Program-made: the position numbers and the translations under genes | Notes under the pieces: generated by a model | What the model was told of the DNA's origin: nothing | The model's input: the letters and a program-made list of their open reading frames with translations, nothing else | Database searches by the model: none | NCBI GenBank assembly: GCA_041688815.1 | Contig: JBDNHK010000023.1 | Span: 1 to 64,000 of the forward strand | Source: Rhabdothermincola_A sp041688815 | GTDB lineage: Bacteria > Actinomycetota > Acidimicrobiia > Acidimicrobiales > Acidimicrobilacustridaceae | Length of the DNA: 64,000 nucleotides | Reading direction: 5' to 3' | Shown here: positions 49,767-58,239 of the stretch, in pieces | How positions within the stretch are numbered: position 1 is the stretch's first letter | Layout of the letters: each line of letters begins with the position of its first letter

Positions 49767-52292
49767 CCGCTGATGGTCTGATCGATGCGAAGGCCCGACC
49801 ACCGAACCGGACCTCGCATCGATCAGGGTCGAGCAGGTCCAGGCTCGGAGGGCCTCGAGGAGGCGGATGCGCGAGACGCGGCGGGCCGGCGCCACTGACG
49901 CCAGGAAGCCGACGGCCACGCCGATGGCCAGGATCGTCGCCAGGGTGGCGGGGCGGAGGCTGAACCCCGCATCGAGGGTCCTGGTCATGGTGAAGGCGAG
50001 AAACACACCGGCCACCAGACCGGTCAGGGTGCTGACCATCGAGATCAGGACGGCCTCGAGACGAACCATGCGCCGGACGTCGCGGGGGAGCATGCCGACG
50101 GCGCGCAGCATGCCGATCTCGCTCCGCTGCTCGAAGATCGAGAGACTCAGGGTGTTCACGATGCCGATCAGGGCGATGATCACGCTCATGCTGAGCAGAG
50201 CGATGACGGCGTTGATGAGAAAGTTGAAGAGCGATTCGAGGGCTTCACCGAAGGCGTTCCCCCGGGTGACGATGATGTTGGCGTAGTCGGCCGTCAGCGT
50301 GTCGAGGGCGTCACCGACCTGGCTGGTGTCGGTGGCGTCCGAGGTCACGAAGACGGTGCTGGGCGCGACGGTACCGAACAGCTTCTCGAAGGTGGCAGGG
50401 CTGACCAACGCCTGGATGGTGAGGGTGGTGATGGAGAACTCGAGTTCGGCCGAGACAGGGAGCGTGGTGGCCGTCGCGCCGACCGACATGACGACGACCG
50501 TGCGCGTCGCGGGCGAGGACGGGGTGGCGGTGCTGGTGGGGCCCGGGCCGGGAGCGGCACTCGCGAAGGGCGACAACGCGATTCCCCCTGCGGTGAGCGA
50601 GTCGAGCGAGCCCGAGGTGGTGTCGAGGCCGGTGGCTTTCTCCAGCGCCGTGGGGTCGGCTCCCGAGATCGTCGTCTCGGTCCCATCGATGGTCGCGAGC
50701 GCCGAGGTGATGGGGACGACGCCGGTGACGCCGTCGATCCCCGACATCTTGCTGATCAGGTCGGCATCGACCCTGCCCTCGGTGGCCGACACGGTGATGG
50801 CGTCCGACGTCAGTTCGTTCACCTGCTCGACGGTCCAGTCGCGCAGGGTGCCTCCCGCCGTGGACACGAACGTGACGAGCAGGACACCGATGACGAGGGC
50901 GTTGGCGGTGGCCGCGGTCCGGCGGGGATTACGGATCAGGTTGTCGCTGGCCAACCGGCCGGCCAGGCCCACCGATCGAGTGAGGGCGCGGGCCAGGTGG
51001 GCGAAACCCGCGGCCAGGATGGGTCCGCCGATCAGCACCCCCATCACGAACACGAACGCGCCGAAACCGAGCAGGAGACCCTGAGCGGCGCTGGACCCGA
51101 CGAGGAGGAGGGTGGCTCCGCCACCGAGGAGAGCGACGGAGACCACCGTGCGCACTGTCGTGGATCGGACGGGGCGAGCCGAACCTGACCGCAAGGCCTC
51201 GACGGGAGGCGTGCGGGCCGCCCGCCAGGCCGGCGCCAGCACCGAGGCGATGGTGATCAGGGTGCCGCCGAGCAGACACGCGACGACCGTGCCGGCGGTG
51301 ACGGTGACACCGATGCCGGTGAGGGAGATGCCGAACCGCGAGAGGATCGGGGGCAGGGCCAGAGTGAGGACGATGCCCACCGCCACCCCGAGCACGCTGC
51401 CCAGGAGCCCGATCACCAGCCCCTCGGTTCGGACCGAGTGGTTCACCTGCTTCGGGGTCGCGGCGATGGCCCGGAGCAGGCCCAACTCGCGGGTGCGTTG
51501 GGCGACCACCACGGAGAACGTGTTGTAGATCACGAAGGCGCACACGAAAAGTGCCAGGAGCGAGAAGGCGACGAGCACTGGCCGGAGCAGGTCGGCGATG
51601 GCGTTGGCCTGGCCCTGCCCCTCGTCGAGGAAGACGGCCCGACTCAGGACCTCGTACCCGGCCGGTGTCACCTTCTCAACCGAGGCCACCAGTTCGGTCT
51701 GCCCCTCGCCTGTCGTGGCGCCCCGTACGGGCACGCGCGTGTAGCTGGGGGTCCCGTCGCCGAGCAGCGCGAAGGCCCAGGAGGAGGCCACGGAGATCGT
51801 GCCGTCCCGGCCAAAGGTGGCGTTGTCGCCGAACTCGGTGATGCCCACGACGGTTGCGCTCTGCTTCCCGGTGATGGTGACCAGGTCGACGGTGGCGCCC
51901 ACAGTGGCCTCGACACGATCGGCCGTGGCCTGGTCGAGGGCCAGCTCGGCCTGGGCGCTCGGCGCCCGGCCGTTCACGATGCGGAGGGGGTTCAGCGCCG
52001 CGTCGGTACTCCACAGCGAACCGATGGTCCCTGACGAGACGGGTTTGGCCGTCTTCGGGTCGATCACCGACAGGCTCCCGTCGAGCTCGCCGGCGGCACC
52101 ATCCACTCCGGGTGCCGAGGTGATCGTCTCGAGCAGCGAGTCGGGGATCAGCGGCTCGATGGTCGAGGCGGTGGGGTCGGGCTGCACGGTTGCGGCTACG
52201 TCTGCGTACTGGGTCGCCGCATCACCCTGGAGCGACGACCGGATGGAGTCGGTGACGATGAGACCGGCGGCGAGAAAGCCGACCCCGGTCAC
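49758..52292 (-). CDS. MacB/FtsX-type ABC transporter permease, both ends abnormal
   Basis: 844 residues as read, two FtsX-type halves with helices near 240-400 (FSLLALFVCAFVIYNTFSVV, VNHSVRTEGLVIGLLGSVLG) and again near 690-810 (FLINAVIALLSMSVIIALIG, IFEQRSEIGMLRAVGMLPRD). Periplasmic segments lie between. Coding homology continues upstream of the first usual start (GTG 52290-52292) to about 52361, reading LTIALRGLRANKARYTATLV, where a GTA stands at the expected start codon position. At the other end, LLEALR should be near the C-terminus, but ~27 residues of unrelated sequence follow and run into the tRNA. The paired ATPase is damaged too. Confidence 0.7.
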   Translation of the reverse strand: MTGVGFLAAGLIVTDSIRSSLQGDAATQYADVAATVQPDPTASTIEPLIPDSLLETITSAPGVDGAAGELDGSLSVIDPKTAKPVSSGTIGSLWSTDAALNPLRIVNGRAPSAQAELALDQATADRVEATVGATVDLVTITGKQSATVVGITEFGDNATFGRDGTISVASSWAFALLGDGTPSYTRVPVRGATTGEGQTELVASVEKVTPAGYEVLSRAVFLDEGQGQANAIADLLRPVLVAFSLLALFVCAFVIYNTFSVVVAQRTRELGLLRAIAATPKQVNHSVRTEGLVIGLLGSVLGVAVGIVLTLALPPILSRFGISLTGIGVTVTAGTVVACLLGGTLITIASVLAPAWRAARTPPVEALRSGSARPVRSTTVRTVVSVALLGGGATLLLVGSSAAQGLLLGFGAFVFVMGVLIGGPILAAGFAHLARALTRSVGLAGRLASDNLIRNPRRTAATANALVIGVLLVTFVSTAGGTLRDWTVEQVNELTSDAITVSATEGRVDADLISKMSGIDGVTGVVPITSALATIDGTETTISGADPTALEKATGLDTTSGSLDSLTAGGIALSPFASAAPGPGPTSTATPSSPATRTVVVMSVGATATTLPVSAELEFSITTLTIQALVSPATFEKLFGTVAPSTVFVTSDATDTSQVGDALDTLTADYANIIVTRGNAFGEALESLFNFLINAVIALLSMSVIIALIGIVNTLSLSIFEQRSEIGMLRAVGMLPRDVRRMVRLEAVLISMVSTLTGLVAGVFLAFTMTRTLDAGFSLRPATLATILAIGVAVGFLASVAPARRVSRIRLLEALRAWTCSTLIDARSGSVVGPSHRSDHQRWR

Positions 52293-52364
52293 GATGGCGA
52301 CCAGGGTCGCCGTGTAGCGGGCCTTGTTGGCGCGGAGGCCCCTCAGGGCGATGGTGAGTACGGT

Positions 52365-52869
52365 TCAGCCCCGGAACTGCTTCATGCGGTCGAGCAACCG
52401 ATCGTGGGTGGGCTCGGCCATCTCGTCGACGATGCGTCCGTCAGCGAGAAACAGGATCCGATCGGCGAACGCCGCCGCCCGCGGATCGTGGGTGACCATC
52501 ACCACCGACTGGCCGAGATCGTCGACGGCCTCGCGCATGAACTGGAGGATCTCGCCGCCGGTGTGGGAGTCGAGGTTGCCGGTGGGCTCGTCGGCGAACA
52601 CGATCTCGGGTCTGCTCACCAGAGCCCGGGCCACGGCCACCCGTTGCTGTTGCCCTCCGGAGAGCTCCCGACGGCAGGTGGCCCACGCGGTCGCCGAGCC
52701 CGACGGTGTCGACGATGGTGGTCAGGTAGTCACGGTCGACCGGGCGCTTGGCGAGGGCGCGGATCTCGCTGGCGCCCGAGCCGTAGATCTTCGTGGCCGC
52801 CAGCGTTCGCGCTGCCGCGATGACGGGTGGGGGCGGGAGTTCGTCGAGCCTGGGATCGGTGGTCGTCAT
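52365..52869 (-). pseudogene. MacB/LolD-type ABC ATPase, Walker A missing and frameshifted
   Basis: Starting at the ATG 52869, the frame reads MTTTDPRLDELPPPPVI, then LAATKIYGSGASEIRAL and jumps to AKRPVDRDYLTTIVDTVGLG (join near 52750-52755). About 90 residues normally lie there, including Walker A and the Q-loop. After GDRVGHLPS the sense moves one base (near 52663-52672, an extra G in TCGGGAG) and continues ELSGGQQQRVAVARAL, VFADEPTGNLDSHTGG, VVMVTHDPRAAAFADR to TGA at 52365. So signature, Walker B and H-loop exist but no P-loop, and the two parts are in different frames. Not functional as read. Confidence 0.75.
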
Positions 52870-52894
52870 CCGGTGCGCCGCCAGCCCGCCGTGC

Positions 52895-54118
52895 TCAGGC
52901 CAGGCGCTCGACGATCATGGCCATGCCCTGACCGCCGCCGACGCACATCGACTCCATGCCGATGGTACCGCCGGTGTCCTCGAGGCCGTTGAGCAGCGTG
53001 GCCATGATGCGGGCGCCGGTCATGCCGAACGGGTGGCCGAGGGCGATGGCGCCGCCGTTCACGTTGAGTTTGTCCCAGCTGATCCCGAGGTGCTTGGCCG
53101 ACGGCACCACCTGCGCTGCGAAGGCCTCGTTGATCTCGACCAGGTCGATGTCGTCGATGGTCATGCCGGCGCGGGCCATGGCCTGGCGGCAGGCCTCGAC
53201 GGGGCCGAGGCCCATGATCTCGGGGTCGAGGGCGCTCACGCCCGAAGAGATGACCCGGGCCAGGGGGGTGAGGCCGAGCTCGCGGGCGCGAGAGTCGCTC
53301 ATCACGATCACCGCAGCGGCGCCGTCGTTGAGCGGGCAGGCATTGCCGGCGGTCACGGTGCCGTCGGGGCGGAAGACCGGCTTGAGCTCGGACAGCTTCT
53401 CGACGGTGGTCCCGGCCCGGATGCCGTCGTCGCGGGTGATGGTGACGGGGTTGCCGTCGGCGTCGACGGTGTCGATGGGCGTGATCTCTCGTTCGAAGAA
53501 CCCCCGCTCGAGCGCGGCGGTGGCCCGCTGCTGGGAGAGGGCGGCGAACTGGTCCTGCTCGAGCCGGGTGACGTGCTCGAGCTGAGCCACGTTCTCGGCG
53601 GTCTGGCCCATGCCGAGGTAGTAGTCGGCGATGCCGTCGAACGGTGTCCATGTCGCCGCACCACCCGAGGCCCGCTCGGCGGTACGGGCCTCGGCGGGGG
53701 CCATCCTGGCGTTGTGCGTGCCGGGGAGGCCGTCGGACATGCCGGACATGAACTGGCTCACGGTTTCCACCCCGGCGGCCATGAACACGTCGCCCTCGCC
53801 GGCCTTGATGGCGTGCGCGGCCATGCGGATCGACTGCAACGACGACGAGCAGTAGCGGTTGATCGTGACGCCGGGGACGTGACCCATGCCGGCGAGCTCG
53901 GACACGACCCGGGCCATGTTGTAGCCCTGCATGCCGGCGGGCTGGGCACAGCCCAGGATGATGTCCTCGACGGTGCTGGCATCGAGCTCGGGCACCTTGT
54001 CGAGGGCGGCGCGGATGATGGTGGCGGCGAGGTCGTCGGGACGGACCTTGGTGAGCGAACCCTTGTTGGCCCGACCGATCGGGGTGCGGGCGGTCGAGAC
54101 GATCACGGCTTCGGTCAT
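52895..54118 (-). CDS. Acetyl-CoA C-acyltransferase (thiolase)
   Basis: 407 residues from the ATG at 54116-54118. All thiolase catalytic blocks are present: nucleophile cysteine in VTINRYCSSSLQSIRMAA, N-E-A-F in VEINEAFAAQV, the G-H-P motif in GGAIALGHPFGMTGARIMA (His), and the second cysteine in ESMCVGGGQGMAM. It should cleave 3-ketoacyl-CoA in beta-oxidation (or form acetoacetyl-CoA). Unlike the two Ltp proteins at 30-32 kb this one is a complete thiolase. Divergent from the LLM gene; 222 bp between starts. Confidence 0.94.
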   Translation of the reverse strand: MTEAVIVSTARTPIGRANKGSLTKVRPDDLAATIIRAALDKVPELDASTVEDIILGCAQPAGMQGYNMARVVSELAGMGHVPGVTINRYCSSSLQSIRMAAHAIKAGEGDVFMAAGVETVSQFMSGMSDGLPGTHNARMAPAEARTAERASGGAATWTPFDGIADYYLGMGQTAENVAQLEHVTRLEQDQFAALSQQRATAALERGFFEREITPIDTVDADGNPVTITRDDGIRAGTTVEKLSELKPVFRPDGTVTAGNACPLNDGAAAVIVMSDSRARELGLTPLARVISSGVSALDPEIMGLGPVEACRQAMARAGMTIDDIDLVEINEAFAAQVVPSAKHLGISWDKLNVNGGAIALGHPFGMTGARIMATLLNGLEDTGGTIGMESMCVGGGQGMAMIVERLA

Positions 54119-54340
54119 CGGGGGCTCCTCGGGTCGGCGAGACGGTTGGCGGTGGGAGACCGCTGTCGTCATGGGTCGGTCAGCGCTCGGTGCTGCCGTT
54201 GGGCGAGGTTCCTGTCTAGCGCGACCTCAGCCCTACCGGTAACCGATCGGCAACTTGGGCCAGGGCGTCTCCTGGTGTCGCGCCGACGTTCCCATTGGGG
54301 TAGAACAATCATTCCGATTCTGACGGGGGAGACGACACCC

Positions 54341-55339
54341 ATGGTCATGTCCATCCTGCGCTTCGACATGCGCGCTCCGGGTAAGACCCGAGCCGAGATC
54401 CAGGCCATGTACGGCGCTGGTCTCGACATGGCGGAGTTCGCCGACGCCAACGGCTTCGAGATCTGTGTGCTGTCCGAGCACCACGCCAGCCCCGACAACT
54501 ACATGTCCTCGCCCCTGATCATGGCGGCGGGGATCGCCGGGCGGACCAAGAACATCATGATGAGCATCCAGGCCCTGCTCGTCCCCGAGCACGATCCGGT
54601 GCGACTGGCCGAGGACCTCGCCACGCTCGACCACATCTCGAAGGGTCGCATCACCTTCACCACCGGCCTCGGTTACCGGCCGATCGAGTACCACCTGCTC
54701 GGCAAGGAGTGGAAGCGCCGGGGCAAGCTCCTCGACGAGGCGCTCGACACGATGCTCAAGGCTTGGAGCGGCGAGCCGTTCGAGTTGCGGGGCGAGACGG
54801 TCCAGGTCACCCCGCCCCCGTTCACCGACCCGTACCCCATGTTCTTCGTCGGTGGTTCGGGTAAGGCCGCGGTCGAGCGGGCCGCCCGGTTCGGGCTCAG
54901 CGCCCAGCTCGCGGCCAACGATCCCTCGCTGGCCGAGCACTATGCCGCCGAGTGCGCGCGCCTCGGCACCACTCCCGGGATGTGCCTGATGCCGGCCGAG
55001 AAGACCACGGGCTGTCTGTTCATCAGCGAGGACCCCGAGCGCACGTGGGCGGAGGTCGGGCCGTCGATGTTGCACGACGCCGTCACCTACAAGTCGTGGC
55101 AGACGCCCGACATCCGCTCCGCCGTCAGTACCGACGCCGACACGGTCGAAGACCTCCGGAAGGGTCACATCTACAAGGTGCTCACCCCGGACGAGGCGGT
55201 CGCCTTCGCCGGGGAGCAGGGCCCGTTCGGGGGCATGGTGCTCATGCCCCTCGTCGGCGGCGCCGACATCGCCCACGGCTGGGCCAGCCTCGAGCTGTAC
55301 GTCGACAAGGTCCTCCCCCGCATCCGAGCGACGGCCTGA
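54341..55339 (+). CDS. LLM-class flavin/F420-dependent oxidoreductase
   Basis: 332 residues from the ATG at 54341, with GGGGGAG about 10 nt upstream; a second ATG two codons later is possible. TIM-barrel luciferase-like pattern: MAEFADANGFEICVLSEHHA, LVPEHDPVRLAEDLATLDHI, GRITFTTGLGYRPIEY (cofactor loop), PFTDPYPMFFVGGSGKAAVE RAARFG-type barrel end. Such enzymes use FMNH2 or F420 in oxidation of diverse substrates. The frame extends upstream to 52793 only as a GC artefact. The next gene starts 3 nt after the stop, so they are co-transcribed. Confidence 0.9.
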   Translation: MVMSILRFDMRAPGKTRAEIQAMYGAGLDMAEFADANGFEICVLSEHHASPDNYMSSPLIMAAGIAGRTKNIMMSIQALLVPEHDPVRLAEDLATLDHISKGRITFTTGLGYRPIEYHLLGKEWKRRGKLLDEALDTMLKAWSGEPFELRGETVQVTPPPFTDPYPMFFVGGSGKAAVERAARFGLSAQLAANDPSLAEHYAAECARLGTTPGMCLMPAEKTTGCLFISEDPERTWAEVGPSMLHDAVTYKSWQTPDIRSAVSTDADTVEDLRKGHIYKVLTPDEAVAFAGEQGPFGGMVLMPLVGGADIAHGWASLELYVDKVLPRIRATA

Positions 55340-55342
55340 TCG

Positions 55343-55960
55343 GTGGCGGTCGATCTCACCGCTCTCCTCGAGCCCACGACGACGGCCGTCATCACCTCCG
55401 AGTGCCAGAACGGGGTCCTCGGCCCCGCGTCGGCCTTGCCCGACCTTGCCGCGGCGGCCCGGGACAGCGTCCTGCCCAACGGGGGCCGCCTCGTGCACGC
55501 CGCCCGCACCGCCGGGGTGCAGGTGATCCACGCCGTGTTCTGGCGTCGGGCCGACAATCGTGCGGGCAACACGAACGGCCGGATGTTCGTGGCCATGAAC
55601 AAGGTCTCCCCGCCTATGCTCCCAGGGAGCGCCGCCGCCCTCCCCATCCCCGAGTTCGGCCTGTCGCCCGACGACCTGGTCATCGGCCGCTACCACGGGC
55701 TCGACCCGATCGGCGGCACGGACCTCGACCCGATCCTGCGCAACCTCGGGGTGCGCACCGTGGTGTTGGTCGGCGTGTCGTTGAACGTGGCGCTCATGGG
55801 CTTGGCCATCGGGGCGGTGAACGCCGGGTACCAGGTCGTCGTCCCGCGCGACGCCGTCGCCGGTGTGCCTGCGGCCTACGCCGAGACTCTGCTCGACAAC
55901 AGCTATGCCCTGGTGAGTACCGTCGTCTCCGTCGACGATGTGGTGGCCGTCTGGCGCTGA
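55343..55960 (+). CDS. Isochorismatase-fold protein lacking the catalytic cysteine
   Basis: 205 residues. The fold is recognisable from TTAVITSECQNGVLGPASAL, VQVIHAVFWRR, VRTVVLVGVSLNVALMGLAI and GYQVVVPRDAVAGVPAAYAE. In active cysteine hydrolases of this superfamily the first motif carries Asp (here Glu in SECQNG) and the G-V-x-T-N-x-C block carries Cys; here it reads GVSLNVALMG with no Cys. It may therefore be non-hydrolytic or use other chemistry. GTG start at 55343. Transcribed with the LLM oxidoreductase upstream and followed by TetR. Confidence 0.8.
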   Translation: MAVDLTALLEPTTTAVITSECQNGVLGPASALPDLAAAARDSVLPNGGRLVHAARTAGVQVIHAVFWRRADNRAGNTNGRMFVAMNKVSPPMLPGSAAALPIPEFGLSPDDLVIGRYHGLDPIGGTDLDPILRNLGVRTVVLVGVSLNVALMGLAIGAVNAGYQVVVPRDAVAGVPAAYAETLLDNSYALVSTVVSVDDVVAVWR

Positions 55961-55995
55961 CGGGTTCGGGTGGGCCGGTTCGGTACCCTCAGCCC

Positions 55996-56673
55996 GTGTC
56001 CGATGCCCCCGCCCTTCGCCCCGGCGCCGAAGCGCGGGCCGATTCGGCGCCTCGGGCCATGGGACGCCGCGGGCAGCGCACGCGTCAGCGTCTCCTCGAT
56101 GCCACGGCCGGTCTGCTGACCGCCGCCCCGTACCGCGAGGTGCGCGTGGTCGACATCGCTCGGGCTGCCGAGATGTCGCCCGCGGCCTTCTACCAGTACT
56201 TCGGCGACGTGGAGGAGGCCGTGCTGGTCCTGGCCGAGGAGATGGCCGATGGGTGCGGACCCGAGTTGGCCGCTCTCGTGCGGGACCGGTCCTGGGCCGA
56301 CCCCCATGGCTGGGCCACCGCGCTCGGCGTGGCCGACGGCTTCCTCGACGTGTGGGACCGCCATCGCGCCGTGTTGCGGGTGGTCGATCTCGCCACCGAC
56401 GAGGGCGATCGGCGATTCCGGGAACTGCGCACCCGCTTCCTGCAGGCGCCGTCGGAGGCGCTGGTCGAAGTCGTGTCGTTGTCGGCGCCGAGTTCAGCCC
56501 GGCCCGATGCCCGGGCCGAGGCGGGGGTGGCCATCTCGATGCTGGCCCACGTCGCCGCCCACCACGAAGGGCTCGAACAGTGGGGTGCTCCTCCGGCGGA
56601 CCTGCGCCGGGCCATGGCCCGGGTGCTCTACACCACGGTGACCGGTCGAGTGCCGTCGCACGATCAGCCCTGA
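55996..56673 (+). CDS. TetR-family transcriptional regulator
   Basis: 225 residues from the GTG at 55996. N-terminal HTH: GQRTRQRLLDATAGLLTAAP, then VRVVDIARAAEMSPAAFYQY FGDVEEAVLVLAEE-type TetR signature with recognition helix SPAAFYQYF. The remaining ~150 helical residues are a ligand domain (HRAVLRVVDLATDEGDRRFR, AISMLAHVAAHHEGLEQWG). It probably controls the LLM/isochorismatase pair, from which it is 35 bp away. Overlaps the small convergent gene by 10 bp. Confidence 0.9.
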   Translation: MSDAPALRPGAEARADSAPRAMGRRGQRTRQRLLDATAGLLTAAPYREVRVVDIARAAEMSPAAFYQYFGDVEEAVLVLAEEMADGCGPELAALVRDRSWADPHGWATALGVADGFLDVWDRHRAVLRVVDLATDEGDRRFRELRTRFLQAPSEALVEVVSLSAPSSARPDARAEAGVAISMLAHVAAHHEGLEQWGAPPADLRRAMARVLYTTVTGRVPSHDQP

Positions 56674-56816
56674 GCCTCCTCGCCCTCGTCGTCGGTTCGG
56701 GCCCGGTCGGCGATCGAGCCGCGACGGAAGAGCCCCCACAGCGCGACTGCGGTCACCGCGGCCACGCCGACGGCCACGAGAGGCCACGGCACCGACGCCG
56801 CCACGATCAGATCCAT
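56664..56816 (-). CDS. 50-residue single-helix membrane protein
   Basis: A short frame from the ATG at 56814-56816 to the TGA at 56664: MDLIVAASVPWPLVAVGVAA continuing as a hydrophobic helix (about residues 3-26), then LFRRGSIADRARTDDEGEE and the end AQG. One helix with an arginine-rich then acidic tail is typical of small actinobacterial membrane proteins. It overlaps the TetR stop by 10 bp, tail to tail. No good ribosome site was seen (only a TTGGGG 4-9 nt upstream), which limits confidence. Below the usual length limit for gene calls. Confidence 0.5.
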   Translation of the reverse strand: MDLIVAASVPWPLVAVGVAAVTAVALWGLFRRGSIADRARTDDEGEEAQG

Positions 56817-56902
56817 GGCCCCAAGGTACCGAGACCGAGTCGCTGCTCGGGCGGTCAGGCCGTCGTGGTCGCCTCTGATCCGGGCTCTACGATCGGTGGC
56901 TC

Positions 56903-58156
56903 GTGACCACGACCCTCCCCGAGGACCCTGCGCTCCCGCTGCTCACCGAGCCGCCTGCGGACCTGCGGCCGGGCCCCTTCGCGATGCCGGGTCCGTGGTG
57001 GCGAGCAGCGTGGCGTTGGGTTCGGGCCACACCGCTGCTCCCGGGGCTCTGGTTCCCCCTCGCCGTGTGGGCGATGTGGCGGGTGGTCTCGCTCGGTGTC
57101 ACCGTCTGGCTCGGTGGTAAGGGGGTCGAGTCGGCGTTCTCCTACGACGGTGCCCACTACCTGCGCATCGTCCACCACGGCTACTGGGATCCGCGACCCG
57201 TCATGGGCTCTCAGGCCTTCTTCCCCGGGGTGGCCTGGTTGGCCACGCCGGTGTGGTGGTTGACCGGGTCCGACGCCATCACCGCCCACACCGTGGCCAC
57301 GATCACCGGCCTCGGGGCGTTCGTCGCGGTGTGGGGAGCCACCAAGGAGTGGGTACACGAGAGGGCGGCCCGCTGCGCCGTCGTACTGATGGCGCTGTTC
57401 CCCTCGTCGTTGTTCCTCTGGATGTTCTACTCCGAGGCGCTGTTCATCGCCTTGGGGGCGGGAGCCGTGTGGGCCGACCGCCGGGGCCGGCACGGACTGG
57501 CGGCCGCGTGCCTGTTCGGATTGGCGACCACCCGCTCGGTGGGGATCCTCGTCCCGGCCGTGCTGGTGTTGGCCCGGGTGATGCGGGCGCACCGGATCGA
57601 TCGCTGGGTCCTGGCCTACGCCGGCGCCGGGCTGGCTGGCCTGTCCTCGGTGCTGGTGATGATGCAGGTGCAACTCGGAGATCCATTGGCGTTCCTCGGG
57701 GTGCAGAAGGATTGGGGTCGGACGATCTCGTGGCCCTGGACCTCGGTGCTGCAGGGCATCGACAACCTCACCCCCGAGCGCGGCACGGTGATGGTGCCGG
57801 CGCTGGTGGCCCGGTCGTTCGACCTCTGGGCGGTGGGCATCGTGCTCGTCGGAGGGGTGTACCTGATGGTCGCCGGTCGGCTCGGCCGGGCCGGGCGATC
57901 GGCGGCGCACCGGTTCCCGATGGAGGCGTGGATGCTGGGCGTGGCCATGATCGCCTTGCCGCTGGCGTCGAGCGTGCTGGCCAGCTTCAACCGCTTCGCC
58001 CTCGCCGACTGGGTGATCTTCCCGGCCTACGCGGCGATGCTCGGTCGCCTCCCTCGGTGGGCCCGGGTCGTGGCGTGGCCGGTCATCGCCGGGGCCGGCG
58101 TGCTCACCGCCTATGCGTTGATCGGGCGGATCTCCGTGGGTCGCTTCGTGGGCTGA
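56903..58156 (+). CDS. PIG-V-like integral membrane mannosyltransferase, second copy
   Basis: 417 residues. After a cytosolic N-terminus of ~45 residues there are about ten helices. The first outer loop has FSYDGAHYLRIVHHGYW, the acidic D-x-x-x-Y motif of the group, then GSQAFFPGVAWLATPVWWLT, LFPSSLFLWMFYSEALFIAL and ATTRSVGILVPAVLVLARV. Resembles the protein at 26.4-27.7 kb in plan (family PF04188-like), but with no long Pro/Ala leader. Probably adds mannose from a polyprenyl carrier outside the membrane. GTG start at 56903. Confidence 0.8.
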   Translation: MTTTLPEDPALPLLTEPPADLRPGPFAMPGPWWRAAWRWVRATPLLPGLWFPLAVWAMWRVVSLGVTVWLGGKGVESAFSYDGAHYLRIVHHGYWDPRPVMGSQAFFPGVAWLATPVWWLTGSDAITAHTVATITGLGAFVAVWGATKEWVHERAARCAVVLMALFPSSLFLWMFYSEALFIALGAGAVWADRRGRHGLAAACLFGLATTRSVGILVPAVLVLARVMRAHRIDRWVLAYAGAGLAGLSSVLVMMQVQLGDPLAFLGVQKDWGRTISWPWTSVLQGIDNLTPERGTVMVPALVARSFDLWAVGIVLVGGVYLMVAGRLGRAGRSAAHRFPMEAWMLGVAMIALPLASSVLASFNRFALADWVIFPAYAAMLGRLPRWARVVAWPVIAGAGVLTAYALIGRISVGRFVG

Positions 58157-58239
58157 GTCCGGGCGGGGCGTCGCCTTCGCACCGCGTCGTAGGCTCGAAA
58201 GTCCGTCGCCGCTGGCTCGTTCCCGGAGGATCACGTTTC

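Noticed and set aside
52793..54340. Upstream part of an 848-codon open frame ending in the LLM oxidoreductase
   Set aside because: Only 54341-55339 has family motifs; the upstream part is antisense to the thiolase gene.
54119..54340. KstR-type or other steroid-regulator operator between thiolase and LLM genes
   Set aside because: TAGAACAATCATTCCGATTC has only 4-bp partial symmetry and does not match the AAC-GTT spacing of KstR sites.
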